NCBI GenBank assembly: GCA_003342895.1
Contig: PTFA01000302.1
Span: 945,959-1,009,958, forward strand
Reading direction: 5' to 3'
DNA length: 64,000 nucleotides
Origin: Casuarius casuarius
Taxonomy: Eukaryota > Chordata > Aves > Casuariiformes > Casuariidae
This document shows positions 52,245-64,000 of the stretch, one piece after another; positions within the stretch are counted from its first letter, which is position 1, and each line of letters starts with the position of its first letter. The translations under genes were made by a program, and so were the position numbers. A model generated the notes under the pieces. The model was not told the origin of the DNA and ran no database searches. It was given only the letters and a program-made list of their open reading frames with translations.

Positions 52245-52290
52245 AAAATTAGAGTTCCACTGACTTCCTATTAGTGTCAGTCTAATTGTG
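52245..52290. repeat. Possible ancient sauropsid repeat fragment
   Basis: gagttccactgacttcctat followed by tagtgtcagtctaattg resembles the ACTGACTTCAATGGAGTCAG words of the sauropsid palindromic repeats. It is very short. Confidence 0.25.
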
Positions 52291-53934
52291 TTATTTTATA
52301 CGCTAATGTTATTAAATACAAATTGCAAAACTGTTTTACATTATATTGCACCCCACATATATGCCTTGCTTATGAAGTTGTCATTAAACTGGCATCTCTG
52401 GTGTAAACTAATTAGGAAATCATCTTTATGTCTTGAACCTCTAATGTACAAATGTCTTGTCTGATTAAGTACCTATTCAGAAGAACCTAAGAGTCAGCAG
52501 TTCCTAGAACGACATATAACAATGATTTACAAAGCAATCTAAATGATTGACGTTGTCTTCCACTAATTTCAGCAAAAAATGAAACTTAATCATCTAGAGT
52601 CTAGACTGCTATGAAGATCCCTGTCAACATGTCTTACATTTTAGGCTGCTGCATATATTCCAATTTTGGAATCTGGAAGAGAGTACAAAGCATAATTGTT
52701 TCAACACTAAACAGTCACCTGACCTTTTATATAATGGTATCTGGGAGAAGGCCTAGCACTCTAATCCTGATAAGTTTATTAGAGCTCATTCTTTTAGTTA
52801 TGTCTTAATTTAGTACTTAAGCAGCATTTTCACCTTCTTCTAAATTGATCTAGTTGATGTCCACTGTACTGGGGAATACCAAGGTGTGGAGCAAGCCTGA
52901 AGGTATTCTCAGCCTCACAGTAAATTCAGACTTCCTCAGAAAGGTCTAAGGAGATGTTCATCTATGGTTAGGATAGCTTTTGTCACACTTGGCAGGAATG
53001 AAATGAGAGAGAGGCCCTTTGTGAGGCCGCATTGGTTTATATCATGCAGGTAGCACAACAGAGCCTACCACAGTTGTTATATGCTGTAGGAATTAGTTCA
53101 GCATAAATTAAAATGAATAATGATCACAGTAAGCACGTAAGCAGAGCTCTCTGCAAAAATACAGGAGAAAGAGACATGTCAGATTATGAATTTAAACAAA
53201 TAAGGCTTTTTTCTTGAATAATTCTTGTGCAGACCTAGAGCCTTACAGATGTTTCCTAGGAGGTTTGAATTAACTTACTGAAGGTGGAGAAAATCCATCA
53301 GTTTAGGCATCCTTATGCCACTAGCCACTCTTCAGGGTGTGATATTTTGAGACTCTTTTGTAAGGAAAGTGGAGGAGCATTGAGCATTACTTTATTTATA
53401 TAGTATAACTCTTCTTAATGTTGTTACCCAGTGTGATCTTTTACTCCAAGGATTCTTTTTCATAGAAAAGAATAATTTTCTCCTTTTTTTTGTTTTTTCT
53501 TGTCTTCCTTTATTTTGCTTTTTTGATTTTATAGGCAATACAGAATTTATGGACACTCATCAAAGGCATGAAGAATGCTGTACTATTGCTGTACTATCTG
53601 TCTCCGTCAGATCTAGTTAGGCAACTTAATTTTCTCCACATGACTGTTCCTATCATGGAAAAACAATTGCTTTTTAAAGACTGATTAAATACTTTGAGAT
53701 GAGATTTGGCAGAAAACAAAGTGCTCATTGATGCTAGTGCCCAGGCAAGCATACAGTATTGTTTTATAGCTTCTTTCAGGATTCTTCTAGCCTGCATAAG
53801 CCTACTTACATGTGGTTACAACAGAAGTTAATATCGTATGTGGCATGTAATTGCAGTGTGGTCACTTGAGCCCTGGAGATGTCTGTTTCAAACAGGATCC
53901 CCATTGGATCTTCCAGTTGCCAAACTACTGATTG

Positions 53935-54015
53935 CTAAGCCCCAATTCACTTACACCAGATGCACTTATCTTCATGTTGTTGTGAGAGTCCCATTAAGGA
54001 CAATAGCACTTGTTT
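53935..54015. repeat. Ancient sauropsid repeat fragment
   Basis: ctaagccccaattcacttac, then accagatgcactt, then gagagtcccattaaggac. This resembles sauropsid copies reading GCCCCAGTTCACTTACACCAG and CCATTGAGGAC-type words. Diverged, ends approximate. Confidence 0.4.
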
Positions 54016-54395
54016 AGAAAGCTGGAGACATTTGAAAGAAGGGACTTTTAAAGTTGTATTTTGCATTCTCATCAGATCTTTCTAACAATTTCTAGTATTT
54101 GGTTGTTTTTTTCTTTTTCTGATTAGAGAAATTTATTTTTGCAATTTATTTCTCCTGAAGCATGTAAGTGACAATTTCAAGCTTTAATATTTTCTTTGAA
54201 CATGTTTGTATGTCTCCAAATCAGTCATGGTAAAATAAGGGGCTTTACTTACAAAACAAATCCTAAGCTAAACCACAATAATAGATTTTATTTAGTAGAG
54301 TAGATTAATAAGCAAACATTCTGCACATGTGGGTAGTAATCCAGCCCTCACAACCTGCAAGTCACTTCTTTCATGACAGTGTTTTTTTCCTTGCA

Positions 54396-54410
54396 TTTTT
54401 TTTTTTTTTT
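54396..54410. repeat. T15 homopolymer
   Basis: Fifteen T residues within a T-rich neighbourhood. Low complexity. Confidence 0.9.
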
Positions 54411-55909
54411 AATGTGAACTACTCAGTATCAGGACTGTTTGCTGTCTGGCTGTTTAGGAAGGATGAGGATTATTTGAATTACCTCTGACATTGCAATGGC
54501 TGCGCCTACAAAATATATATTATATTTAGCATTATTTAGAATATTTAGCAGTTAGAATCATTAACTGCAACTCAGTTTAAATCTAGCTTGCACAGAAGAT
54601 CTGCATTGATTTTAATGAGATAGAAAGATTAAAAACCACTCCCTTTTTACTTGCTGAATTTCTTAAAAGCCTGATTCTTTTTTCTAAAGGTAAGACAACA
54701 TACATTCTTAGAAAAGCATTTTGTAATCTTTTGTACTTTCATACAGAATAAATGTGGGAATATAAATTTGTGAATGGTGCAATGTATTTTTACTTTTTGG
54801 TTTAAAAAGAAGGCTTGACATTCTGATTATTAGTCCCTGCAAAATAATACAACTTTGGCTGGGAGCTCACAGTCAGAGTCGGAAGAGTAACTCTGGATTT
54901 TGTACCCCTTCCAAAATATCCTATAATTGAACTTTCATATATTTGTTATCAAACTAAATTTCCAGCCCTCTACTGATTTATAGTCAGTTCTGACTATCAG
55001 TGGTATATTGTGGCAAGTACCTCCATAAATTAGCTCCACAAATACTTCTTTTTAATAGCCCCCCCTTTTTTTTGATCTGCTGCACTCACTGCACCTGTTA
55101 TTGAGCATAGCTATAAGATTTCTGTTTAATACTCTAGGCTGCTTATCTCATCGCGTGATGAAAGTGTACCAGCTGTGAAATTTTGTAATGGGAATCATTC
55201 CTGTAATCAATATGAGTGCAGTTTTCCCAAGCACCATAGAAAACACACTATTGCAGAAAGAAAATATAGATTATAATCTTCTGTAGTGAGGCAGAAAGGA
55301 AAAAGATGGAAAACAAAAGGAACATTCTTGATACTTTGAAGAGAAACAAAGAAAGCACTGAATAAAATGAGTTAATAATGCAAAAATGACAAGAAAAAAG
55401 GGTACATGTTTGGATGTGAGATCTGGCCTCAACTGTCACAGTAAAATGCTGTTTTAGGGGAAGTAGAGCAAGTATTTTACTCTGTTATTTTTATGTAAAA
55501 ATTTCCACAATGAGCATAATTTTTGCTTCTTTCTGCCTTGAGTGAGCAGCAATTTCAACATCTACAAAGCCAGAAAGTAGAACATAGCATCGCTGAAAGT
55601 AGGAAGTCAAACAAACCTCTTGGTAGTGTCCATGTCAGAGAGGATTGTGAATAAAAAATGGCTTCAAGGTTTTTGAAAGATTAGTTTGTGTTGGAGATGA
55701 GCAGACCCAGCTAAAATTTTTACAGTGCGTGTGTCTTTGTGTACAAGGCAAGTAGGCAAATATTTTTTTCCCTTTGCTGAAAAACTCAGCAGACCCTATC
55801 CCTAGCTCTGAGGAAGCCAGGATCCAGGGAAACTTCAGATATTGCAGTATTTAAAATCAGCTAATTTGTGATCTTTTGGTTCTGGATAAGTTACTGTGAT
55901 GACAACAGC

Positions 55910-55965
55910 AAGCAATGCAATGCCTCATAGTCCCTTTCATCTCAAAGCAGGTTAGAAATGGTGAT
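55910..55965 (-). mobile_element. Possible MIR/CORE-SINE fragment
   Basis: atgcctcatagtccctttca followed by tctcaaagcaggttagaaat recalls the reverse-orientation CORE-SINE 3' region (TTTTCATCTCAAAGCGCTTTACAAA). Only about 50 bp can be followed. Confidence 0.35.
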
Positions 55966-57108
55966 TTCTGTTCAGAACCCTTGACCTGACTTATTGCAAG
56001 TGACAATCCCACCAAAATCACAAAACCCTCTCTGCTTGCACAGCCTTACTCTGGGGCCTCTTTTGCATGTATTCTTCCATACAGTCCATATTTTCCTAAT
56101 GAGCTTGTACTTTCTCCTCCTGGATCCCTGCCTTATTCCATATTAAGGGAGGGCTGTGCCCTGTGAGGGGCTGCTCTTTGCAGACTTTTGAACCTGAAAG
56201 GTTGTCTTAGGTACAGATAAGGTTAAAGGAAGAAGGGACATGCCTGCAGGAAACAAAACAGCCTTTTCACACTGGACCGGGTCTCAGGAGATTCGAGACC
56301 TATTCCTGGCTGTTTCCCTGCCCTGCGCCCCATGTAAGGCTTCATCTCCACACAGACCCCATCACATGCAAAGCTGAGCACAGTCTCTGTGATGGGAATG
56401 ATGCTGGGAGCTGCAGGAGAGGCTAAGAGTCCTCCTGGATTTCCACAGATGGCTGTTTCCCATGGGTTATAACTCAGCCAACTTTCAGAGAGGATATTTT
56501 AAGGCAAAGCACTTTCTCCTTTCAGTGACTTGTATTCCCTGTTTCAAATCCTTACTCTAATCTGCTGATGTATCAAAGCTGCTAAAATAAGACACATGCA
56601 CACTAAGAAAAGAAAGAGAGTGAAAATGTGTCTGCTGCCCTGATACAGAATTGCTGCTACCATTCCAGCTACATATCCCCAGGCTTTCTCACAGGGTGGA
56701 AATGAACTAAGAGCAGCTTTTAACTCACTGTTCCCTCAGTTTAGCTGACAGATCAGATCTCCTCTAAAAAGTGTAAGATACAATGCCTTAGTGCTGAAGA
56801 ATGTAAATTTGGTAGACCACCAATCTTCCCAGGATATCGAAGCTGTAACCAAAGACAATGTAAAACATGAAAATACCTCGGTGAGTTCAAAGAAAGTTAT
56901 TCAACCTTTGTAACAAGGACACGCACATGAGCAGAGTTATGCTTTTGCCCTCCCTACCCTTTACCCTAAGGCCACATTTTTATACTAGTTGTCACGACTG
57001 GGACTAGGAGGGCAACAGGCCAAGGCAGAGAGGACAAATGTGGCCCCCTGAACAGAGGAAACTGTGGCTGTGGTCTGTTCCCAACAGGCTGACACTTGGA
57101 GGGGCTGT

Positions 57109-57164
57109 CATTCTCTGGTGCTGGAGTTAAAAGACCTTATAAGGCAAAGTCTGAACAAACTGTG
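57109..57164 (+). repeat. Direct repeat copy 1 (about 50 bp)
   Basis: ctggagttaaaagaccttat and the bases following to 57164 match 58017-58060 at 36 of 44 positions without gaps. The related tcattctctggtg just upstream may extend the match. Confidence 0.6.
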
Positions 57165-58006
57165 AAGCAGTCTGAAGTGTTCCTCGGTGGTGAAAAATCT
57201 CCAGGGAATGCGCAACATACCCCTGGCAAAGATTACAGCATATTTTACAGCAAGCTCATAGAGTAACAATGCAGATATTGTATCTTTGAATTTCAGGCTC
57301 TGCAGGCTACTCACAGCATGAAAATCAAGATCAGGTTCCCTTCTTGGATTCATTTTACTGCAGTGGGACAAGCTAAGCCTAATTCATTAAATCTAGGTTT
57401 AAGATTTTGAAGAGTTGTGCAGTAAGTCATCTCTGGAAAGATGCTCTCCACAACAGAAAACTTATTTGGTGGCCTCCATAAGTTAGCACCTGGGCGAGGC
57501 ACAGTTCTTTTAGCTGCCCTGGCACTCAGCAGCAACAGCAAAATTAGCAGACCTTGAGTAATCTCCACAGCAAACCAGCCCAAATTTGGCCACCCTCCAA
57601 CTCACTCATCAGTCATGACGTGTGAGGACTTCCACCCTCTTGTCTTTTCCCTTTGAGGTTTGGCAGAGACACGGCACAGCTTCCCTGCACCCTCTTTGTG
57701 GAGCATCAGGGAAAGTGCTGCATGTTTAAATGCAACATAGAGAGAAAATAGTCCAAGTTCTGTTCCTACTCCAGCTAGTCTCTCTCATCAAAGACTCAGA
57801 GCACAAACAAATAGTGCATGAACATGAATACATGAATAACACTTCAAATAGTATACGAACAAAAAACCAATATGAATACTATGGCTGGGGAACTCAGAGT
57901 AGAGCCATTTTGCTCCAGCTCTGAAGCATGAGTGTCTGTCACATCCTTGGTGCATTGGAGGTAAGGAGGAAGGCTTCGTATACGCTGCTGAGAAGGCTGA
58001 GTACGA

Positions 58007-58060
58007 TCCTTCTCCACTGGAGTTAAAAGGCTTTAAAATGCAAAGCCTGAAGAAGCTGTT
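58007..58060 (+). repeat. Direct repeat copy 2 (about 50 bp)
   Basis: This is the partner of 57109-57164, about 0.9 kb away in the same orientation, with about 82% identity over the core 44 bp. It may represent an unnamed dispersed repeat or an old local duplication. Confidence 0.6.
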
Positions 58061-61000
58061 TTTTGCTTCTTTTCTTAGGTTTGTTGGTTACTTTCAGCTG
58101 CAACTTCCAGCAGCTTTCTTCCAGCCTCCTCTAATTCTGCCTTTGCTGAAGCTCCTCAATATACTTTGAGGTGCTTACTCACTTACAAAGCAGTGAACCA
58201 TGTCAGAAAGGCGTAGGTCATCTCCTTTCCCCATAGGCCAGAAGAAACTGTTGCCAGTCTCACAGCTGTGCCTCTGGATACCTATACACAGACTTTTTTT
58301 CTCAGTCCGTTTTACCAGTTGTTTTCTCTTTCTAAAAACTGCTTACTGTTCCAGGCATTACCCCATTATTTTCTAGTGTTTTGAAAGAAATTCTTTCCAG
58401 TTCCTTTTTCTGTTTCTATCCAGCTGTCTGTTTACACTATACAGGTGCTGTTCTAAAAGTTATGTGCCTATCCAAGGAGAAAAGGATGTTTGTTCATGTG
58501 TCTAAAGTGAATGCAGTTGTCCAAATTCCTTATCAAATCTATCAAATAGAAAGGATTAGATGCTAATATGGAATGACTCAACATCAAAAAAGACCCCTTT
58601 GGTCTTAGACACCTTTGGAGTCCTAAAAACTAAGAAGATTTTCAAGCATTACTGCAAAAACCCAGGTAGACACTTTAGCGACGCTGTTCCGGAACTCACA
58701 TATCTTGATCATGGGGACAGAGGGTGGGTACAAAAAATTGTTTATAATTTGGAGTCTTTTGAAAGATCTTTGAGCATGTGTATCCAGAGTCCGGTCGTCA
58801 GTTTCCCCATTTTCATTTGTAAAAGATTTCTAGAGTTACATTATAGAAGCTACATAGTAATTTGAAAGTGCTTTTAATTCATCTCCCCTGTCCTCTGCTC
58901 CTATCCAATTATCCTGTCGAAAAGCAAGGCTATGAAACTGAGATTTTTTTTCTTCTGCATGCCAGGAAGACCCATGGAGGTAATCTTGCTCCAACTGAGA
59001 AGGAACTTGACTGGGTAACTGCTGGCTATGCATTTGCTCTTCCCATCATAAAAGAACTGATTGGATATGTGTCCATGCAGGAAGTGCTTTACTTCCAACA
59101 AACACAATTTTTTGCAGTCAATACCTCATTCATGGGTGCAAAAGATAGGACCGGAAGTAGTCTGGACAGGTCTGTAGTCCATCCCTCTGGGCTAAGACAA
59201 GTTCAAATGTATTGAAACCTACTCAGTTACCATGAGATATGTAAAGGAAGCAATTCACTTTCAATTTCATTCCTGTGTTAAGCAAGATGTTACATCATAC
59301 CAACCATCTTTGGCAGAAGATAGACTTATTCTATCTGATTTTTGGTAGGAGACTGGATAACAGGACACTAGCATATCTGTCTACCAATCCCCAAAAGGTA
59401 CTATTGAAGTCAGCAGTCAACTAAACTAAAGAGACTGCAGGGCTTGAGTGAGAAGCTGGTAGCTTGCTTGCTTGTCTACAGAAGACTACTAAGAGCAACC
59501 AAAGGTGCCATTTGTCCTGTAACTATAACAAAAACTAAACATGGTCTGTAAATATTCAAACTTTTCAAAAAATTAGTTTTGACCATTTACCCACCCTTTT
59601 GTGCTTGGCTTTCTGAAAATGTATAACTAATTGAACTGGCAGATACACCCATAGAGACTGAATCTTAAATGAATATTGCAGAAAATCATATTTGAAATTC
59701 ATCAGCTGAAGAGTATTCTCATGAAAGACATATGATCTCTAGGAAAGGCCTGCTCTCAAATACTGAATAACAGGAGCTGCTGACCAAAAAAAGCCAGACT
59801 GAGGTATAATTATTTTAAAAGACTGCTGGTAAAGGCAAGCATGTAGAAAAACCTATAAAGAAAAGCAGTGTAAGCAAATACCATGAAAAAAAAAAAGCAC
59901 TGAAATCAGAACCAAGTTTGGGGATATCAAATCAGTGCTAAACTAAAGGTCGGAGGAATCAAAGAATAGTAATGGACACAAATATCCACTAGCTGAGGTA
60001 GATTTAACAGAGGGGTCAAAACTTGGTATTAAGGTTGATTCAGGCCAACGACTTGAAGTATGACTCAATTTGGTGTGTAACATACATGACTGCTTGCGTC
60101 TAGCTAAGGGCATGCAAACTTTTGTTAGTCTCCTCAAGCAGTCCTTTTGTGGTGTAAAATAAACCCCAGCCTGAAATAAACTGCTGACACTGGAAACTTC
60201 TCTATTTCCTCTGTATTTTATCCACAAACCCCATATTTTTTTAATCTTCACCATCATTATCTACAGTAGTGATGAGAAAAGAAGAACTCTAATGAATTCC
60301 AGAGCTTGTAGGAAGAGATGGCTGAATGCCAGCTTTTTCATAAAATAACATATGACTGCTGTAGGTTGACTTTACTTACTCCCTTAGTATTTACAAATAA
60401 AGAATGCCAAGGAGGTAAGCTAGACAGTTCAGTGTCAAATACATTTTCACTTAACATGCATATTTGACTGAGAACAGATCTTTGATAATGCCACCTTTGA
60501 CTGGCGTCAAAACCTTGTATTCAGGGCTCATCTAGAAGCTCAAATAGCATCACGTAACGTTTGTGTACTTCAGAAATAATGCCTAGACTGTCAACTACTA
60601 CCTTCTAATTTTTGCTCCATAGCTCTGAACACAGAACATGTTCCCAAAAGCTGATGTTTCTTTGCAAATACTTTGTGAAGGCAAGGACAGTAAGTTTGTA
60701 GGATTTAGTATTTTATATCTACATATTCAAGACATGAGACCCAAAAATGAGGAAAACAGTTTTTACAATGTGCCTGTGTACATAATGAAACCTTTATCTC
60801 TTGAAAACTCTGGTTGCAAAAAGAGGCAAAGAGAAAATGTGGCCTCCAAGCATAAACTTTTGTGTGAAACCCAACCAGGTCTTAGAAAAATTGAGTCTTT
60901 TCGTGGGTAAAATCTGCCCTGTTGATAAACAGCCTGAAGTCTATGCCTTATTTAACAGGATTTATACTGCTCCAGTCTATTAGAATGAGTTGAACGTTTA

Positions 61001-61884
61001 TCTCCAGAGTCAGAGGTCTCTTTAGGACAGGTCTCTGGTGAAGGAAAGCTCTGATCTTTGTATTTGGGATTGAATTCTGTAGAGGTAGAGAACAATGTTA
61101 TTTTATGGAACAAACCTACACTGTCCTCTCAGTTTAGTGTTAGATTAGGAGTAGAGGGACCTTACTGCAAATGAAATTTTATTGAAAATATCATTACTGA
61201 GCTGACTAACTACAATATTAGAGGAAGAAGCTGCATGGAGGGATGAATTGCTATTTGTGTGCTTTGTGATTCATTCGCTTGATTATGCCAATCGAAACAA
61301 TTTGCCACAGTGTCTTTCGTACACAACCAGGAAACAAAGATGCACTCAGAACTCCAGCAGTTCTGTCCTTTTTCTATGACTTGGTACCATTTAAATCAAC
61401 TTGCATATAACTAGACTCTGAAGTGTCCCCCCATCACCCACAGAGACTTTTCTGTGGAGTAGCAGGCAGTGCCATATCAGGTCGGATTTGCTTAGTCTGT
61501 GCAAGCCAGTCTGTAATGCTGTGAGACCTATAGGAAATAGGCATTCAGTGCCCTGAATGATGCTCTCCTGCCAGGACTCAGTCCATTTCTGGCTCTGTGG
61601 TAAGTAATATTCAAGGGCGAAATGCGTGCTCCAGAACAATGGTGTGCAGATTTCATGCAGACTTGCATGAGGTCCGGTTCAGAAGTATGCTGCTCAGGAA
61701 GACTTCGCTCGCAAGGCTGCAAGGTATAGCTCACAGTGGTCTAGAGTCTTGGCATGTTAAAACCAACACAATAATTTCTCCCAAAGCAATATGCATAAAA
61801 GATGCAGGATAAACTGCAGTAGGTTTTGTTTATCCCTTGCCCAGAATTATCTGGTTTCTCTGGGAATTTCTACAAGCTGGTTTT

Positions 61885-61945
61885 GAGGTCAATGAAATGA
61901 GTGGGGCTGTAGTGATTTAAATCAGGCAAAGGTCCCAGAAAGGTA
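61885..61945. repeat. Ancient sauropsid repeat fragment
   Basis: ttttgaggtcaatgaaatga, then gtagtgatttaaatcaggc and aaaggtccca resemble the GAAGTCAATGGA...GATTTACACCAGC...GATCTGGCCC pattern of sauropsid repeats. Diverged, ends approximate. Confidence 0.4.
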
Positions 61946-62600
61946 AACATTTGTGACTATGAGTCTATGCATGTAAATAGCCTTGAACTCCAGCTGCCTG
62001 GTAGAAAATTGAAGTTTCGAACTTGTTCTCTTCAGTATTCTCCCTCAACACTGATACAGCCCTGAGTATGCCAGTAAGCCACTTGCCAGGAAACATTACA
62101 GAAAGCCCTAGACATGTGCAGCCTTGTAGCTGGCTATTTCCTTCATGACCAGATCTTTCCATGTGTTCTCATTCTTGCCAGATAAGAGCAGAAGTTCTCT
62201 TTCAAGTGCTTCTCAGCTGACAGAGACCTCTCTATAGACAGATAAAAAGTAGAGAGATTTCTTCCTCCTGTTTTTTCTCCTCCCATTCACAATTGTACCT
62301 TATCTCCCTGGCTAAACCAATTATAGTGCCCCAGAAGTGTGCCCCTGAAGAAAGGGAAGCAGCCAGTCAGACATCAGTTTAATTTCCTACATGCGGTATA
62401 CAGAAGTTGTTTTGTTTCTGCAAAAGGGCTCTTATTCTTTTGTGTCACTGGTGACTCAGCCGACCACTGAGCTCTACGAGCCAGTAGAAATGAGATGATA
62501 TTTCTGAAAATCCATCAGGGACTACAGATACAGCATGAAAGTATCGATTTCATTATCAGGGACCTTTGCGTCTGTTCTAATCTGCTTATTTCAGGAAGGT

Positions 62601-62726
62601 GCAAAGAGGGAGAAAAAAGAAAGGCAGGGCAAGGGACGGAAGGGAAATAGGAAAGGGAAAGGAAAGGAAGAGAGATGAGAAGGGGAAGGGAAGGGAAGAC
62701 AGAAGGGGAGGAAGAAGAGGAAGGGA
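62601..62726 (+). repeat. Long purine (GGAAA/GGGAA) tract
   Basis: About 125 bp is almost all purine on the plus strand, built from gggaaa, ggaaag and ggggaaggga words with only a few pyrimidines. From 62677 to 62698 it is purine with strong mirror symmetry. Such tracts can form triplex (H-DNA) structures and are mutable; both are general knowledge, not seen here. Confidence 0.85.
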
Positions 62727-64000
62727 TATACCTCTGCTCCAGCAAGGAAAATCATACCTGAGCTAGCTCAAATCCATCTAACTTAGGTGATAGTGCGATG
62801 GGGCCTTTGCAATACAAACTCCAGTGCTGGCTAGCCATACAATTCAGTATCTAGGATATGATTTACACAGATGCTGTGTTGTTGCCCAAGGCAGCTAATG
62901 TAAATCTACTTTGGGCCTGTTCCTTATGCTGCAGTCACATCTTCCACATGCAGTTCAGATAACAGTAAAGTAGTAATGGGAATGAAAATTAGCAGTGTGG
63001 ATTCAGAAGTCTACCAAGAGCAGGATTCAAACAAACTGTCAGGAAGTTTGATGTGGGTTTTAATGAGTGCAGCATGTTGTCAGCTACAGATCAAAGCCCT
63101 GAAGCTTTTTCAAGTCTGTGCTGAAACCAAAAAGAAGAATCCTTATCTACATCAGTAATGCTTTGTTAATATGCTTGTATCAACAAATCTATACCAGTGA
63201 ATGCTCTAGAACTAATGGCCTTATCGTAGCAAAACAGTGCTTCAGTTAGAAGAACTTACACCATATTTTTTATATGAAATAAGACCAGCTGAAGTATGCA
63301 AAGGCTTTTGTTGGAACAACTATTTTACAGAGCAACCTTATCTGTTACCAATTGTACTGGCAATGTTTCTCATGTAAGACCACCCAGTCACAATTCCTTT
63401 AAAATATATATTTTATTGGATGTTCATGATAGCTTCAATATTTGCACAAACTAAGTAGTGTTTATCTAGCACTACCACTCCTCAAACATTATTTAATAGG
63501 GGAAGAGTAAAGAATGTATGAAAAAAGAGCAACTGAATGATGTGGTAGTTTTACCTCAGTCTTCAAAGAATGAAAGAGAAAAAAATTCATTTTTTAAACT
63601 ATTTCAAATTGTTAACTGATGAAGTTAATTTATGAGTACATCAGTATAAACTATATTATGGATGCAGACCCCAAAAGTGTGGAACCTACATGAATTATAT
63701 GTAAACTCTAAAATGAAAGCTATTTTTTTAAAGATACACTGCTTTGGATATTAGCACATTCATTTGTAAGATGGGGGAGTAGGTCTTCCCTCTTCATTTT
63801 TTGGTGTCTAAGTTGAGATACGTGAAAGTATCTAATTTCCAGGGATGACAGGCACCTTGCTGCTTGAAAACAGTGTCTTGTCACAAGTTATCTTTCATAA
63901 CAAGGCAAGTCTCACAGGAAAGCCAGTCCCAGACCCACAAAGTTTAAATACATCAGACGGTTGTCCCGCTTATTGCCTTTGAGCTTGCCCAAAGAATCAA
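62727..64000. other. Unique AT-rich non-coding sequence, no gene seen
   Basis: Only short frames. No repeat family recognised. The last kilobase is AT-rich and featureless to my reading. Confidence 0.55.

Larger units (their letters stand above)
51119..62600. other. Unique AT-rich non-coding sequence, no gene seen
   Basis: Frames of up to 117 codons occur (for example 58560-58865 and 58862-59215, plus) without domains. The stretch 54.0-55.5 kb is notably AT-rich, with long T-runs. A direct-repeat pair (57.1 and 58.0 kb) and weak ancient-repeat fragments are listed separately. Confidence 0.55.

Noticed and set aside
58560..59215. Two adjoining plus-strand frames of 101 and 117 codons that might be one broken gene
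   Set aside because: Neither half resembles a known protein, and the minus strand is open over the same area. No basis for joining them.
1..64000. CRISPR array, bacterial operon or phage-type features
   Set aside because: No regularly spaced repeats, no ribosome-binding-site-led gene runs, and clear vertebrate retroelements throughout.

Overview
This window reads as non-coding nuclear DNA of a sauropsid, most probably a bird. The evidence is two old CR1 LINE copies, several very old MIR/CORE-SINE copies, and fragments of short, partly palindromic interspersed repeats of the kind seen in turtles, crocodilians and birds. It is AT-rich by eye, CpG-poor and short of young transposons. The low repeat load fits a bird better than a turtle or crocodile, but the species and chromosome cannot be told from the sequence.

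No intact protein-coding gene, rRNA or tRNA was found. The longest open frames (about 150 to 180 codons at 16.7-17.2, 23.2-23.7, 35.8-36.4 and 44.9-45.4 kb) are no longer than expected by chance in 128,000 codons of six-frame AT-rich sequence. They show no recognisable domain. The one long frame I can explain, 31.88-32.34 kb on the minus strand, is decayed CR1 reverse transcriptase. The window is therefore intergenic, or a large intron, with possible unannotated lncRNA exons.

Layout. 1-24.8 kb: largely featureless unique sequence with small hairpins, simple repeats and weak ancient-repeat traces. 24.87-25.05 kb: a roughly 180-bp near-perfect hairpin, the most striking structure in the window. 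28.2-29.0 kb: two diverged direct copies of a 73-bp segment, one beside a DNA-transposon-like end. 30.7 kb: a palindromic ancient repeat. 31.2-32.4 kb: CR1 copy A (minus strand). 36.3 kb: a full CRE palindrome next to a TATA-like sequence. 37.65-39.5 kb: CR1 copy B (minus strand), split by about 630 bp of unmatched sequence and carrying a decayed catalytic box. 40.8-51.1 kb: a cluster of MIR/CORE-SINE fragments in a somewhat GC-richer stretch (43.5-50 kb). 51-64 kb: mostly unique AT-rich sequence with a 57/58-kb direct repeat and a long purine tract at 62.6 kb.

No genes act together here. What the window records is old transposon decay, plus a few structures (the long hairpin, the CRE/TATA pair, and two splice-bounded open segments at 0.4 and 27.1 kb) that would need transcript or conservation data to be given a function. 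Repeat calls rest on my reading of the sequence against remembered family patterns, not on a database search.
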